Notes: generated by a model from the sequence alone, not told the origin. Positions 8,752-17,819 are shown, numbered from the stretch's first letter. The stretch is DNA of 64,000 bases from Psychroflexus lacisalsi (GCF_020164495.1 NZ_JAIQYZ010000001.1:806001-870000); one strand, 5' to 3'. Numbers and translations are program-made.

Positions 8752-9717
8752 TTAGTTATCAAATGCTTTTATAATTTGCATAGCCACCCTCAAAGCTTCT
8801 GTTCCCTGCTCCAATGTGACTATAGGGGTCGTTTTGTTTTCGATAGCTTCTGCAAATGTCTCTAGTTCGTCTAAAATAGCGTTGTTGGTTTCGATTTCAG
8901 GATTATCAAAATAGATTTGCTTTTTCACACCTTCCGCATTCTGAAGTATCATAGCAAAATCATCTGGATTTTCTGGTGCATCCTTCATTTTTACCACCTC
9001 GGTTACTTTTTCTAAAAAGTCTACCGACACATAAGCATCTCTTTGGAAAAATCGAGATTTACGCATGTTTTTTAAAGAAATCCTGCTGGCAGTTAAATTG
9101 GCAACACAGCCATTTTCAAACTGAATTCTAGCATTGGCAATATCAGGTGTTTCAGAAATAACCGAGACGCCACTAGCGTTGATATTTTTAACTTTTGAAT
9201 TTACTACGCTTAAGATGGCGTCAATATCGTGAATCATCAAATCTAAAACTACAGGGACGTCTGTCCCACGAGGATTAAACTCGGCCAAACGATGGGCTTC
9301 AATAAACATCGGCTTATCAATTTTACTAATCGCAGCTCTAAAGGCTGGATTAAAACGTTCTACATGGCCTACCTGTCCTTTGACGTTATGATTTTTAGCT
9401 AACTCAATCAATTCTTCTGCTTGTTCAACAGTGGAAGTGATTGGTTTTTCAACAAACAAATGAACTCCCGCCTTGATAGCTTGCTTTGCAGTTTTAAAGT
9501 GGTAGGTTGTAGGGGTGACAATGTCTATAACATCTACCTCTTTTAATAAATCTTCGTAGTTTTCATAATAGGTATATCCAAACTCCTTTTCAATTTTTAA
9601 AGCATGATCTTTATCTGTATCATAAAATCCAACAAATGAATACTTCTTGGATTCGTTGAGCAGTCTAAGGTGAATTTTACCTAGATGTCCAGCTCCCAAA
9701 ACACCGACTTTTAACAT
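8752..9717 (-). CDS. Gfo/Idh/MocA family oxidoreductase
   Basis: NAD(P)-dependent dehydrogenase of the sugar/cyclitol oxidoreductase family; the substrate is unknown. Rossmann motif GVLGAGHLGKIHLRLL at the N-terminus, VFVEKPITSTVEQAEEL motif with the conserved EKP, and a C-terminal alpha/beta domain (HVERFNPAF, MIHDIDAI). The open frame extends to 9747, but the TACTTTTG promoter element lies inside that extension (9743-9736), so I take the ATG at 9717 (MLKVGVLGAGHLG), giving 321 residues. It heads the operon with the hydroxyacyl-CoA dehydrogenase, DUF1015 and yggS. Confidence 0.9.
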   Translation of the reverse strand: MLKVGVLGAGHLGKIHLRLLNESKKYSFVGFYDTDKDHALKIEKEFGYTYYENYEDLLKEVDVIDIVTPTTYHFKTAKQAIKAGVHLFVEKPITSTVEQAEELIELAKNHNVKGQVGHVERFNPAFRAAISKIDKPMFIEAHRLAEFNPRGTDVPVVLDLMIHDIDAILSVVNSKVKNINASGVSVISETPDIANARIQFENGCVANLTASRISLKNMRKSRFFQRDAYVSVDFLEKVTEVVKMKDAPENPDDFAMILQNAEGVKKQIYFDNPEIETNNAILDELETFAEAIENKTTPIVTLEQGTEALRVAMQIIKAFDN

Positions 9718-9735
9718 AAATAGTATCGTTTTACA

Positions 9736-9743
9736 CAAAAGTA
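9736..9743 (-). promoter_or_regulatory. -7 element of the oxidoreductase-hbd-DUF1015-yggS operon
   Basis: TACTTTTG on the minus strand is an exact TAnnTTTG match ending 18 bases before the ATG at 9717. The -33 element is weak (TTC, 21 bases upstream). The element decides the start codon of the downstream gene. Confidence 0.5.
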
Positions 9744-9747
9744 ACAT

Positions 9748-10059
9748 TTCTTTTTTAGTAAACTGAACTCACCGAAGTCTTATAGGATTTCTTTTAGAAT
9801 TTACACAGAAGAATGGTCTGATAAGAACACTATAATTGACAGTTTTATGATTAACTCATTTCTAGATTTAATTCTAAGACCCTTTGAAGAGTTTGGAAGC
9901 CCATAATTTATTTAAATCCAGATAAATATTTATATTCCTATTTATTTTCCTAAACTTTAAATACCTCTGCTCAATTTTATAAATAAATCAGACTCATTTT
10001 TTAAATGAAAGAGTAAATTGGAGTACAAATTATTTTACACCAAATATGGAATATTACTT
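9748..10059. other. Intergenic region between divergent units
   Basis: This AT-rich stretch separates the divergent oxidoreductase operon and the alkB-like gene. Apart from the promoter of the minus operon at its left edge I see no open frame longer than about 20 codons, no RNA-like hairpin and no repeat. Confidence 0.6.
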
Positions 10060-10668
10060 ATGAAGCTATTTGATGAACCCTACGATAGTTCAAAAAACCT
10101 CTTACCTCAGGATGGGTCGATTTACTATTATGGTAAGCTACTTGGCCCTGATCAGGCAGAGTTCTACTTTAAAAAGTTATTACATCATATCGACTGGCAA
10201 AATGATCAGGCCCAGATATTTGGAAAAGTAATTTCGACCAAACGAAAAGTGGCTTGGTATGGAGAAAAGCCTTTTGAATACACTTACTCTAAGCTCACTA
10301 AACAAGCTTTACCCTGGACCACAGAGTTAATTGCTCTCAAAAATTCAGTAGAATTGGAAACAGGGGAGCAGTTCAATTCTTGCCTGCTCAATCTCTATCA
10401 CAACGGGGAAGAGGGAATGGGCTGGCACAGCGATGGAGAAAAAGACTTGAAGAAAAATGGGGCGATAGGATCATTAAGTCTAGGTGCAGAACGCAAGTTT
10501 ATGTTTAAACATAAGAAGAATGGTCAAAAAGTTGAATTGCGGTTGGAGCAGGGGAGTTTACTCGTTATGAAAGACGAAACTCAAGAGTTTTGGTTACATC
10601 GTCTTCCACCTACTAAGCGAGTTCTTGGTCCTAGAATTAATTTGACTTTTAGAACGATCGTTAAATAG
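10060..10668 (+). CDS. alkB: AlkB-like 2-oxoglutarate/Fe(II) dioxygenase
   Basis: Oxidative demethylase that removes alkyl groups from bases in DNA or RNA. Counting from the ATG at 10060 (202 residues): His123 and Asp125 in GWHSDGE and His180 in WLHRLPP make the Fe(II) triad, and Arg192/Arg198 in PRINLTFR bind 2-oxoglutarate. NLYHNGEEGMGWHSDGE is the standard AlkB-family lead-in. The frame can be extended upstream to a TTG at 10018, but the family usually begins near the MKLFDE segment, so the ATG is preferred. It stands alone, with no neighbour in the same repair pathway. DNA rather than RNA as substrate is assumed from the family. Confidence 0.93.
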   Translation: MKLFDEPYDSSKNLLPQDGSIYYYGKLLGPDQAEFYFKKLLHHIDWQNDQAQIFGKVISTKRKVAWYGEKPFEYTYSKLTKQALPWTTELIALKNSVELETGEQFNSCLLNLYHNGEEGMGWHSDGEKDLKKNGAIGSLSLGAERKFMFKHKKNGQKVELRLEQGSLLVMKDETQEFWLHRLPPTKRVLGPRINLTFRTIVK

Positions 10669-10874
10669 AGGATAAAGCCATATTGGTAGTTTCACTTTAA
10701 GATTGGCTTTTCTTTTTCCATATACTGGTCCAATTGAATCATTATACGTTTTAGTTTCAGCTTGTATTTCAAAGTCGTTTAAAAGATTCACAAATTAAGT
10801 CTTTCAGGAGCTGCAGATGATTTTGTATGCTTAAATTGAAGCCATTAATATAGATATAAATCAAAAAAATAAAA

Positions 10875-11168
10875 ATGAAAAATTTAGGATTACTAGCTAC
10901 AGTAAAAGCTAAGAAAGGAAAAGAAAATGATGTTAAGAATTTTCTATCGAATGCCGTTGAACACGCTAAAAAGGAAAATGAAACCTTAACCTGGTATTCA
11001 TTTCAAATAGATGAATCTACCTTTGGTATATTCGATACATTCGAGAATGAGCACGGAAGAGAAGCTCACCTGAGTGGCGAAATAGCTAAAGCCTTAATGG
11101 CAAATGCTTCAGAATTACTTGTTGAAGATCCAAACATCAGAAAAATTGAGATTATCAGTACTAAGTAA
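10875..11168 (+). CDS. Antibiotic-biosynthesis-monooxygenase (ABM) domain protein
   Basis: 97-residue single-domain protein with the dimeric ferredoxin-like ABM fold: LGLLATVKAKKGKENDVKNF at the N-terminus, ENETLTWYSFQID, FGIFDTFENEHGREAHLSG and the C-terminal IRKIEIIS. Members include small monooxygenases and heme-degrading enzymes, but many have no known reaction, and the name does not imply antibiotic synthesis here. The gene is alone, with an A-rich upstream region and a strong terminator 22 bases after the stop. Confidence 0.85.
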   Translation: MKNLGLLATVKAKKGKENDVKNFLSNAVEHAKKENETLTWYSFQIDESTFGIFDTFENEHGREAHLSGEIAKALMANASELLVEDPNIRKIEIISTK

Positions 11169-11190
11169 GCACTGATCAAAATAAGCTTTC

Positions 11191-11222
11191 AAAACGACTA
11201 GTATTTATACTAGTCGTTTTTG
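11191..11222 (+). terminator. Rho-independent terminator after the ABM gene
   Basis: Perfect 13-bp arms AAAACGACTAGTA and TACTAGTCGTTTT around a TTTA loop, followed by T. Confidence 0.85.
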
Positions 11223-11404
11223 TTTAAATTGACGTCATCTTACTCTTGATTTTTAATTAAAAATACTTCCTCAAACCTATTCCCATTAAGACTGCAAAGT
11301 ATCGAAATCTATAATTGGTATTTTTATATTTTGAGTGTAGAAGGTCTGAGATATACTCATATTTTTTTCTACTTTTACTTTATCATTAGTGAAAATATAA
11401 AGGC

Positions 11405-12046
11405 TTGGAAGACAGTTACAGACAGCAGGGCAAACGCAAATTACTAGTAGAATTGATTCGTGAAAAAGGCATTAAAGACGAGAAAGTCTTGAGCGCCATC
11501 AATGCGATTCCAAGACACCTGTTTATGGACAGTAGTTTCGAAGATCATGCTTACCAAGACAAAGCTTTTCCTATCGCTGCAGGACAAACGATTTCTCAAC
11601 CTTATACGGTGGCATTTCAGACAGAACTTCTTCAGCTAAAACCAGGAGAACTGGTGCTTGAGGTAGGAACAGGAAGTGGTTATCAGGCTGCTGTGCTTTG
11701 TGAACTCGGAGCAAAAGTCTATACCATAGAGCGACAACAAAAGCTTTATAAAAAAACAAAAAAATTTCTAGAACAATTGGGCTACAGGCCTAAGTATATG
11801 AGTTTTGGTGATGGCTATAAAGGCTTGCCAGAGTATGCGCCATTCGATAAAATCATTGTTACTGCTGGTGCACCGTTTATTCCCAAACCTTTACTTTCTC
11901 AACTCAAAGTTGGTGGAAGGCTTGTGATTCCTGTTGGTGAAGATCCACAAATTATGACATTGCTGAAAAGGACTTCCTCTACAAAATTTCAGAAGGAAAC
12001 CTTTGGAGAATTTCGATTTGTACCGCTGCTAGAGGATAAGAATTAA
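11405..12046 (+). CDS. pcm: Protein-L-isoaspartate O-methyltransferase
   Basis: Methylates L-isoaspartyl residues in aged proteins using S-adenosylmethionine, allowing their repair. 213 residues, family length. The sequence has IPRHLFMDSSF, AIAAGQTISQPY-type substrate motif (PIAAGQTISQPYTVAFQTEL), the SAM-binding VLEVGTGSGYQAAVL and the post-motif VTAGAPFIPKPLLSQLKVGGRLVIPVG. The start is TTG at 11405: an in-frame TGA lies 15 bases upstream and the next ATG would remove conserved sequence, so TTG is the only reasonable start. The gene converges on the DUF5686 gene with 8 bases between; a small palindrome centred at about 12051 lies in that gap. Confidence 0.95.
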   Translation: MEDSYRQQGKRKLLVELIREKGIKDEKVLSAINAIPRHLFMDSSFEDHAYQDKAFPIAAGQTISQPYTVAFQTELLQLKPGELVLEVGTGSGYQAAVLCELGAKVYTIERQQKLYKKTKKFLEQLGYRPKYMSFGDGYKGLPEYAPFDKIIVTAGAPFIPKPLLSQLKVGGRLVIPVGEDPQIMTLLKRTSSTKFQKETFGEFRFVPLLEDKN

Positions 12047-12054
12047 AGCTTGCT

Positions 12055-14529
12055 TTAAAATTGATCCAGTAATTTAATTCCGAAAATTATTGCTCCATTT
12101 TGCCAGCCATCTTGATAAGGCTTCACGTAATCTATTCTAAAAAAACGAAATTGACCAAAACCAATATTATCAAGACCTACAGAAAATTCAGAATAAGGTT
12201 TGTTGGAATCTGTAAATAAACTTTTCGCACCTATCACCATATTGAAATTCAATTGGTTGAGGAGTGGAACTTTGTTCAATAGGTAACCTTTAAAGTTGTG
12301 TTCCAAATGGACATCGGCATAATCAGAATTGGTGGAAAGCTCGTAATACGGTAATAGATTGAATTGGTTCAGATAATCGCTTGAGGTTCCAACTCGAGTT
12401 TGATTCCCATTAAAATGTTTAAAGTCTAAAAACGAAATATTTTCAGCATTAAAAAATAAGCCACCGTTTAAGCTATAACCCAATTCACCAAATCGAGAAA
12501 TCGTTTTGGTTTGGGTAAGTCTGGCTTTTATCAAATCATAATTAAAATCGCTGATATCTGAGGCGAAGCCTTTTTCGTAGCTGAAACTCAGGACAGGAAA
12601 CCTATCGCTATAGGTATCATATTTTCCGTTGGGTGTCAGTACATAGTCCTGGTCAAAATTAATTCGACCACCTATGGTAGCTCTACCTATATTATGAGAA
12701 GGAAAAAGCAAAGAACCAAAAGCTTCTGGAGCCAGAGGATTGTTGGATGTAAATCCTCCATTTTTATTACTGATAAGTGGAGAATTAGTAGAGTTCGTTA
12801 AAGCACGTCTTCTTTCAAATTCTAATGTTGCACTCATCCTAAACCCATTAAAGATCTCCTGACTGTAAGTTGCTTTACCAAATATTTTTTCGTAAAGCTT
12901 TAAGTAATTTCTCTCAAAAAATATTGAAGTAATTGAGGACAAGCGTTCATTAATAGGATTGGTAGAATTAACTTCTTCTAGCTTAGCCCCTCCCGAAAAG
13001 CTTAAAAAAGGCTTTGAGAAATTATTGAATTTTTTTACAAAACTTCCGTACACTCTCAGTTTTTCTTCTGAGAAACCGTAGTCCAGATAGGAGCGAAGTT
13101 CCCAATAGTTTCTATAGGTGCCAGTGGTATCTTTTTGAGTAAAGTAAACATCAGACTTGATGTTGAAACCCTGGACTGTATTATAATTGACATCGGTAAG
13201 TCCAGTAAATCCAGCCACTTGATTGGTGGTAGAATTTTGCCATGAATAACCGAAAATAGGATCGGTTAAGCTGAATTTGTTACGGGCGGTGTCTACCGAG
13301 TCTTTGTAAGGTTTAGAATTTTTCAAGATTTGAATACTGTCTTTGAAGGTATAGTCTTCAAGTTCCATGCTCGTTAAAGGAACGGGTCTGTTGTTTTCCC
13401 AAAACAAACTGTCTTTGGTATTGGCTTGTTGATCAAATACAATTACCGCATTGCTAAAATCCTTTTTGCTGAGCTCCGAATTGAAATCATAATTTTTGTA
13501 AGAAGCTACAAAATCGCCTCCTCCAGAAATTCCAAAAATGCCCCAGCTAAAAGAAATATCTTGAGATATTAAGACCCAAAACTCATTTTCTTCACTATAG
13601 CTAAACGTTTGGTTGAGGTTGATTTCTTTTACGACTTCAATCTGAAGTGACTTCCCTGTTGTTTTTAACTCTACTCCAAAAACTTCCCACGTATCTTCTA
13701 TGATATAAATAAATCCACTGAATACCGCGTCGTTTGGTCGCTTAGGAATCACTTTGATTTTATTGACAAGAAACCTGTCCTGGTCATAAAAGGTACCTAC
13801 CAGTTCGTAATCGTAATAATTCATTGCAAAATTAGCGATGGGTGAAACCAAATTATTACCCAGATCAATGGTGTTTTCATATATCGAAAAATTAAAGTCT
13901 TCGGCAGAATTAAAACTGAAGCCTCTATCATTACCACTTACTTTGGAGGCTATAATTCGTTCCTTGAATAGATTGGGAGCCTTATAAGCTATTTGGGAAA
14001 CTGTTTCACTCAGATAGACTACACCACTTCTTGTAGAATCCAAACCACCTCCCAGATCACCAACTTCCTGACCTAAAATTTTCTCAGGAGCATTTTGGAT
14101 TTCCCAAATGCCTTTGGAATAAAATTTAGCTTTGAATTCTTTTATTTTTGCGAGGTTTAGTTTTCTTTGAGCAATCGCATTTTTGATGATAGTATAAGCT
14201 GGATCTTCGTTATTTGATATTACGACATCATCCAGACTTGTGACCTTTTCTGTAAGTTGAACTTCTAAATAAGATTTATCTAGACCAGCAGTTTTTTTTT
14301 CAGTTTCAAATCCAAGGAATTTAAAAACTAAAATCTGTTCTTTTGAAGTGTCAATTATTATTTTGAATTCGCCGTTGGCATTGGTTGTTGTTCCGTTGAA
14401 AGTGCCTTCCACGTATACGTTTACATTTTGCAGAGGCAGATTCTCAGTATCGGTTACCTTTCCAGTGATTTGCGACTGACTTAAAAATGAGCATAACAGG
14501 AAAAGTAGGAACAGAAGGTGTTGTTTCAT
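12055..14529 (-). CDS. DUF5686 outer-membrane protein with carboxypeptidase-regulatory-like domain
   Basis: About 824 residues. Signal peptide MKQHLLFLLFLLCSFLSQSQ, then a carboxypeptidase-regulatory-like beta-sandwich (ITGKVTDTENLPLQNVNVYV) up to about residue 95, and a long DUF5686 region predicted from its alternating Tyr/Phe-rich strands to form an outer-membrane beta-barrel; the last residues GIKLLDQF end in Phe as barrel proteins often do. The open frame starts at 14541 (MPVF-M), but the second Met at 14529 begins the signal peptide directly and is preferred. The family is widespread in Bacteroidetes with no established function. It follows smpB by about 20 bases and probably shares its transcript. 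Confidence 0.9.
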   Translation of the reverse strand: MKQHLLFLLFLLCSFLSQSQITGKVTDTENLPLQNVNVYVEGTFNGTTTNANGEFKIIIDTSKEQILVFKFLGFETEKKTAGLDKSYLEVQLTEKVTSLDDVVISNNEDPAYTIIKNAIAQRKLNLAKIKEFKAKFYSKGIWEIQNAPEKILGQEVGDLGGGLDSTRSGVVYLSETVSQIAYKAPNLFKERIIASKVSGNDRGFSFNSAEDFNFSIYENTIDLGNNLVSPIANFAMNYYDYELVGTFYDQDRFLVNKIKVIPKRPNDAVFSGFIYIIEDTWEVFGVELKTTGKSLQIEVVKEINLNQTFSYSEENEFWVLISQDISFSWGIFGISGGGDFVASYKNYDFNSELSKKDFSNAVIVFDQQANTKDSLFWENNRPVPLTSMELEDYTFKDSIQILKNSKPYKDSVDTARNKFSLTDPIFGYSWQNSTTNQVAGFTGLTDVNYNTVQGFNIKSDVYFTQKDTTGTYRNYWELRSYLDYGFSEEKLRVYGSFVKKFNNFSKPFLSFSGGAKLEEVNSTNPINERLSSITSIFFERNYLKLYEKIFGKATYSQEIFNGFRMSATLEFERRRALTNSTNSPLISNKNGGFTSNNPLAPEAFGSLLFPSHNIGRATIGGRINFDQDYVLTPNGKYDTYSDRFPVLSFSYEKGFASDISDFNYDLIKARLTQTKTISRFGELGYSLNGGLFFNAENISFLDFKHFNGNQTRVGTSSDYLNQFNLLPYYELSTNSDYADVHLEHNFKGYLLNKVPLLNQLNFNMVIGAKSLFTDSNKPYSEFSVGLDNIGFGQFRFFRIDYVKPYQDGWQNGAIIFGIKLLDQF

Positions 14530-14549
14530 AAAGACAGGCAAAGAACAAA

Positions 14550-15014
14550 TTAGGTATTGTAGGTTTTATTAATTCTATTCAGCTTTCTTTTAGTATCACG
14601 GTCTTTTATAGTTTCCCGCTTATCGTGTAACTTTTTACCTTTACACAAGGCGATTTGAAGTTTGGCAAACCCCCTATCGTTTAGGAACATTGTAAGTGGA
14701 ATGATCGTAAGCCCAGTGTTTTTAACTTCTTTGTAAAGCTTTTTTAGCTCTTGCTTATTTAGTAAAAGCTTTCTGGCGTTTTTGGGCTTATGGTTGAAAT
14801 GGGTGGCGTGAGAATATTCCTGAACGTCCATATTGATTACAAATAGCTCGCCTTTATCATTGAATTCGCAAAAGCTTTCAGCAATTGTAGCCTTTCCTTC
14901 ACGAATTGATTTGATTTCGGTGCCTGCCAAAACAATTCCAGCAGTATATTTGTCCAAAATTTCATATTGAAATCTTGCTTTCTTATTTTTTATGTTGATT
15001 TTATTTTTTACCAT
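14550..15014 (-). CDS. smpB: SsrA-binding protein SmpB
   Basis: Binds tmRNA and delivers it to stalled ribosomes for trans-translation. 154 residues. The core starts NKKARFQYEILDKYTAGIVL, has GTEIKSIREGKATIAESF and the KLYKEVKNTGLTIIPL segment, and ends with the basic C-terminal tail KGKKLHDKRETIKDRDTKRK that enters the decoding centre. The tmRNA gene itself is not in this window. It is probably transcribed from the TATTTTTG element at 15042-15035 and runs into the DUF5686 gene. Confidence 0.97.
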   Translation of the reverse strand: MVKNKINIKNKKARFQYEILDKYTAGIVLAGTEIKSIREGKATIAESFCEFNDKGELFVINMDVQEYSHATHFNHKPKNARKLLLNKQELKKLYKEVKNTGLTIIPLTMFLNDRGFAKLQIALCKGKKLHDKRETIKDRDTKRKLNRINKTYNT

Positions 15015-15034
15015 AAGAATTAAACTAATTGTTT

Positions 15035-15042
15035 CAAAAATA
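15035..15042 (-). promoter_or_regulatory. -7 element upstream of smpB
   Basis: TATTTTTG on the minus strand, an exact TAnnTTTG match ending 20 bases before the smpB ATG. No good TTG is found at the usual distance. Confidence 0.4.
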
Positions 15043-15102
15043 AGACTTTTGAAAGGATAGAAAGAAGCAAGGGCTAATGTTTATCTATAAATTATAAAAT
15101 TC

Positions 15103-15849
15103 ATGAATTATATTTCCGTTTTTTTTATTTTACTTATTTTAAGTTGTCAATCACCTGAATCTTCTCTAACTCCAGAAGAAATAGTTGATAAAGCCATTAC
15201 CTACTCTGGAAAATCAAAATTGAATACCAACGAGCTAGAATTTGCTTTTAGAGATTATAACTATAAAGCCACGCCAACCTGCGAAGGAATGAGGCTAGAG
15301 CGTATGTCTAAAGATGAGCCTATTAAAGATGTATTATTTGATGGGGAACTGAAGAGATATTATAAAGATTCACTTGTAAAACTTGCAGATACTACGACCT
15401 TTAATTATTTTGAATCTGTCAATTCTGTACACTATTTCACTCAACTTCCGGTAAGATTAAAAGATGACGCTGTTCAACTTTCAGATCTTGGAAAAGAGGT
15501 AATTAAAGATAAAACTTACCATAAGCTAGAAGTGAAATTTTCTGAAAATGGAGGAGGTGTAGATTTTGAAGATATTTATATCTATTGGATAGATGCCGAG
15601 GATTATTCTTTGGATTATCTGGCTTATAGCTTTTTGGTAAACGGAGGAGGATTACGTTTTAGGAAAGCAATTAATAGACGAACTATTGACGGCGTTGTGT
15701 TTCAAGATTATGAGAACTATAAACCTAAAGTTAAGTCCAAAAAGTTAAATGAAATTGGAAAAATGTATGAGAATGAAGAACTAGAACTCTTATCTCTCAT
15801 AGAAAATAAGGCAATCAAGTTAACTTCTATAACTCTTGATTGTAATTAA
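15103..15849 (+). CDS. DUF6503-like lipoprotein
   Basis: 248-residue predicted lipoprotein. The N-terminus is hydrophobic and ends in the lipobox LILSC (Cys at about 15). The rest resembles the Bacteroidetes DUF6503 family of periplasmic/outer-membrane lipoproteins: an early segment LTPEEIVDKAITYSGK, a YKAT core, and beta-rich repeats such as IYIYWIDAEDYSLDYLAYSF. LolA-like folds have similar layout, but no function is established. The 3' end overlaps the convergent histidine-phosphatase gene by 23 bases. Confidence 0.65.
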   Translation: MNYISVFFILLILSCQSPESSLTPEEIVDKAITYSGKSKLNTNELEFAFRDYNYKATPTCEGMRLERMSKDEPIKDVLFDGELKRYYKDSLVKLADTTTFNYFESVNSVHYFTQLPVRLKDDAVQLSDLGKEVIKDKTYHKLEVKFSENGGGVDFEDIYIYWIDAEDYSLDYLAYSFLVNGGGLRFRKAINRRTIDGVVFQDYENYKPKVKSKKLNEIGKMYENEELELLSLIENKAIKLTSITLDCN

Positions 15850-16414
15850 AATTAGCGGGTACTTTTTTGGTGATTAGTGAATCCATTACGTTGAGGTTTT
15901 TATCAATTTTAATTTGAAAAAATACATCGTAAGTATTTTCATCAAGATGTTCATATTTGGTTTCAGATATAATTTCGTTCACAAACTTAGGACTAGTATT
16001 ACTATGGCCGACTACTAAAACATTTTTACCATAAGTAGTTTTCCAAAAGTCGTGAGTAAATAGCGAATCTTTCCTTGGGTCATAACTCAAAATATCTCCT
16101 TTATAGTGATGAATGGTAGGGATTAAGGTTTGTATGGTTCTACTATAGTCTGTAGAATAAAATAAATCCAATTCTTTATCTGCAAAATAGGTGGCTAGAT
16201 AATTGGCTCTTCGGATGCCCTCCTCGGTAAGTTGTGGATCTTTGTTTTGAGAATCTGTGGTGTCTTTTCCTGCATGCCTTACAAAATAGTAAGTTGTCGC
16301 CATAGGGGCTTTTCCTTCAGGGATATCAAATTGGAAAGTGTTTTCTTCTGAATTTTGACAAGAAAATAATAAGGTAATAAAGCTTAGGCTGAGAAGTAAA
16401 TGTTTTGTTTTCAT
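15827..16414 (-). CDS. Histidine phosphatase family lipoprotein (SixA/PGM-like)
   Basis: 195-residue lipoprotein (lipobox LLFSC) with a histidine-phosphatase domain. The catalytic motif appears as YYFVRHAGK, in which the canonical RHG/RHA histidine is present; the second catalytic His is in VVGHSNTSP, and LTEEGIRRANYLA and STDYSRTIQT are the family's other conserved segments. It would act in the periplasm or at the outer membrane on a phospho-substrate that cannot be named. The start overlaps the stop of the upstream phytase-like gene in an ATGA arrangement, so the two are translationally coupled. Confidence 0.88.
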   Translation of the reverse strand: MKTKHLLLSLSFITLLFSCQNSEENTFQFDIPEGKAPMATTYYFVRHAGKDTTDSQNKDPQLTEEGIRRANYLATYFADKELDLFYSTDYSRTIQTLIPTIHHYKGDILSYDPRKDSLFTHDFWKTTYGKNVLVVGHSNTSPKFVNEIISETKYEHLDENTYDVFFQIKIDKNLNVMDSLITKKVPANFNYNQEL

Positions 16415-17526
16415 TGGTTTTCTATTAATTCTAAAACAATAAATTGATTAATTTGTGGCCCAAAGCTACTAAAATTATCGTCTGAAGCTATAATCAAAGT
16501 TTTATTCCCATTAGGTAAAGTTGGTCCAAAGCACAAGCCTTCCAGATTATCGATGATCTTGTCGGTTAGTTTAGATTTGATGCTCTTAAAATCAAGAAGT
16601 AAACTTTTTTCAGCATAAATAATGTCTTCTGAAGTGTTTCTAAGTTGGTCAATAGCTTTGATGTCTGAAGCCTCAGTTACGTCTACAAGAAAGAGCTTAA
16701 CTTTATTGCCCTGGGTTTTATGCCCCGCTGAATAGGACCTTTCCAGAATTAAAAACTTGTTATTATCTAGTTGTAAGATTTCGGTTAATCCGTTGATGGC
16801 AAAGGGAAGTAATGGGATTTTTGTGATCCTGTCCAGATCCATAGCGTATTGACGGGTGATTTGATTCTGCTCTCTGTCAAAATAACTCAACCGAATGGGA
16901 GAATTGGTATTGTAAAGTTTAGGAGCTTTACCGTCTTCTACTAAAGGTAATTCGTTGGCAAACCAAAATCCATCTGAATTTAGATCCTTGGAAAGTCCTT
17001 CGAACACGCCGTTGTGCCGAGGTTGATTTTTACCTCTTGGAAGGAAGTAGTGTGGCAACGGATATTCATTCAAAAACTCTCCACCGGGACCGATTTTGAA
17101 TAGCTTTGGTTGCAATTCTTTATCAATATTGCCTTCAGTAGAAATTAAGTAATCTTCACCATCAAAGCGAATAGACTCCATGTCCAATGCATTTTCTTCA
17201 AAGAAAACATCTGCTTCTAATTTTGTAACAGAGGTAAAAGCCAATGTGTCAAGCTTTAAGTCAACGAGATTAAATTCAGCAGAAAAAATGAGTGGATTGG
17301 AAGGAGAATCGTTGACCATGATGATTTGTCCGTCTTTGTAATCTATGCCTGAGATTCCTCCATAGATTTCATTGCCATAAATAAATCCAGTTGGTATTGT
17401 GTATTCATCGATGAATTTTACTCGATAGTTTTGATCTTTTAATGTTTTAGTTGTACTACAACTCATTAAAAATACTGAAAGAAAACAAAAACTCAAAAAT
17501 TGAGTTAAATAAGATTTTGTTAGCAT
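16411..17526 (-). CDS. Phytase-like esterase domain lipoprotein
   Basis: 371-residue lipoprotein (lipobox FLMSC at the end of a long hydrophobic N-terminus). The remainder fits the 'esterase-like activity of phytase' beta-propeller family: GISGIDYKDGQIIMVNDS, ALDMESIRFDGEDYLISTEG, and GLTEILQLDNNKFLILERS, then NLEGLCFG near the end. Enzymatic activity on phosphate esters is a family-level inference only. It is the first gene of a two-gene unit with the histidine phosphatase, suggesting a shared extracytoplasmic phosphate-ester job. Confidence 0.82.
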   Translation of the reverse strand: MLTKSYLTQFLSFCFLSVFLMSCSTTKTLKDQNYRVKFIDEYTIPTGFIYGNEIYGGISGIDYKDGQIIMVNDSPSNPLIFSAEFNLVDLKLDTLAFTSVTKLEADVFFEENALDMESIRFDGEDYLISTEGNIDKELQPKLFKIGPGGEFLNEYPLPHYFLPRGKNQPRHNGVFEGLSKDLNSDGFWFANELPLVEDGKAPKLYNTNSPIRLSYFDREQNQITRQYAMDLDRITKIPLLPFAINGLTEILQLDNNKFLILERSYSAGHKTQGNKVKLFLVDVTEASDIKAIDQLRNTSEDIIYAEKSLLLDFKSIKSKLTDKIIDNLEGLCFGPTLPNGNKTLIIASDDNFSSFGPQINQFIVLELIENQ

Positions 17527-17580
17527 AAAATAAAGAATTGTTGAGTAGATTGTTTTTATAATAATTTAAAATCAAATATT

Positions 17581-17766
17581 ATGAACTTAGATCAATTAGA
17601 AGGAAAATTCAATGAAGCTAAAGGTAAATTGAAGCAAAAATATGCAAAACTTACAGATGACGATTTAAAATATTCTGAAGGTAAATTTGATGAAATGCTT
17701 GGTAAGCTTCAAGAAAAAACTGGTCAAACTAAAGAACAATTAAAGGAAGAAATCGATAAGTTATAA
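17581..17766 (+). CDS. CsbD-like stress protein
   Basis: 61-residue hydrophilic helical protein of the CsbD family: LEGKFNEAKGKLKQKYAKLT followed by a second similar segment (SEGKFDEMLGKLQEKTGQTK). CsbD-like proteins are often induced by general or osmotic stress; the molecular role is unknown. Single gene, with a very strong terminator 18 bases after the stop, consistent with high expression. Confidence 0.9.
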   Translation: MNLDQLEGKFNEAKGKLKQKYAKLTDDDLKYSEGKFDEMLGKLQEKTGQTKEQLKEEIDKL

Positions 17767-17783
17767 CCGATATTCAATAAATT

Positions 17784-17819
17784 AAAAAGCCCCAGTTTCA
17801 TTTGAAACTGGGGCTTTTT
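17784..17819. terminator. Bidirectional terminator between csbD-like gene and PPIase cluster
   Basis: Nearly perfect 17-bp inverted repeat (core GCCCCAGTTTCA / TGAAACTGGGGC) with flanking A-run and T-run and a two-base centre. It serves the csbD-like gene and the convergent PPIase gene that ends at 17823. Confidence 0.88.

Noticed and set aside
10594-10791. 65-codon minus-strand frame overlapping the end of the alkB-like gene
   Set aside because: It overlaps a conserved coding end, has no recognised domain or promoter, and reads like a shadow frame.
10875-11168. ABM protein as evidence for an antibiotic gene cluster
   Set aside because: The gene is isolated and the ABM fold is common in housekeeping proteins.
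11169-11404. Promoter or RNA in the gap before pcm
   Set aside because: Only partial TAnnTTTG matches (7 of 8) and no stable hairpin beyond the ABM terminator.
12041-12062. Small palindrome between pcm and the DUF5686 gene as a terminator
   Set aside because: The arms are short and AT-rich and no T-run follows on either strand; too weak to list.
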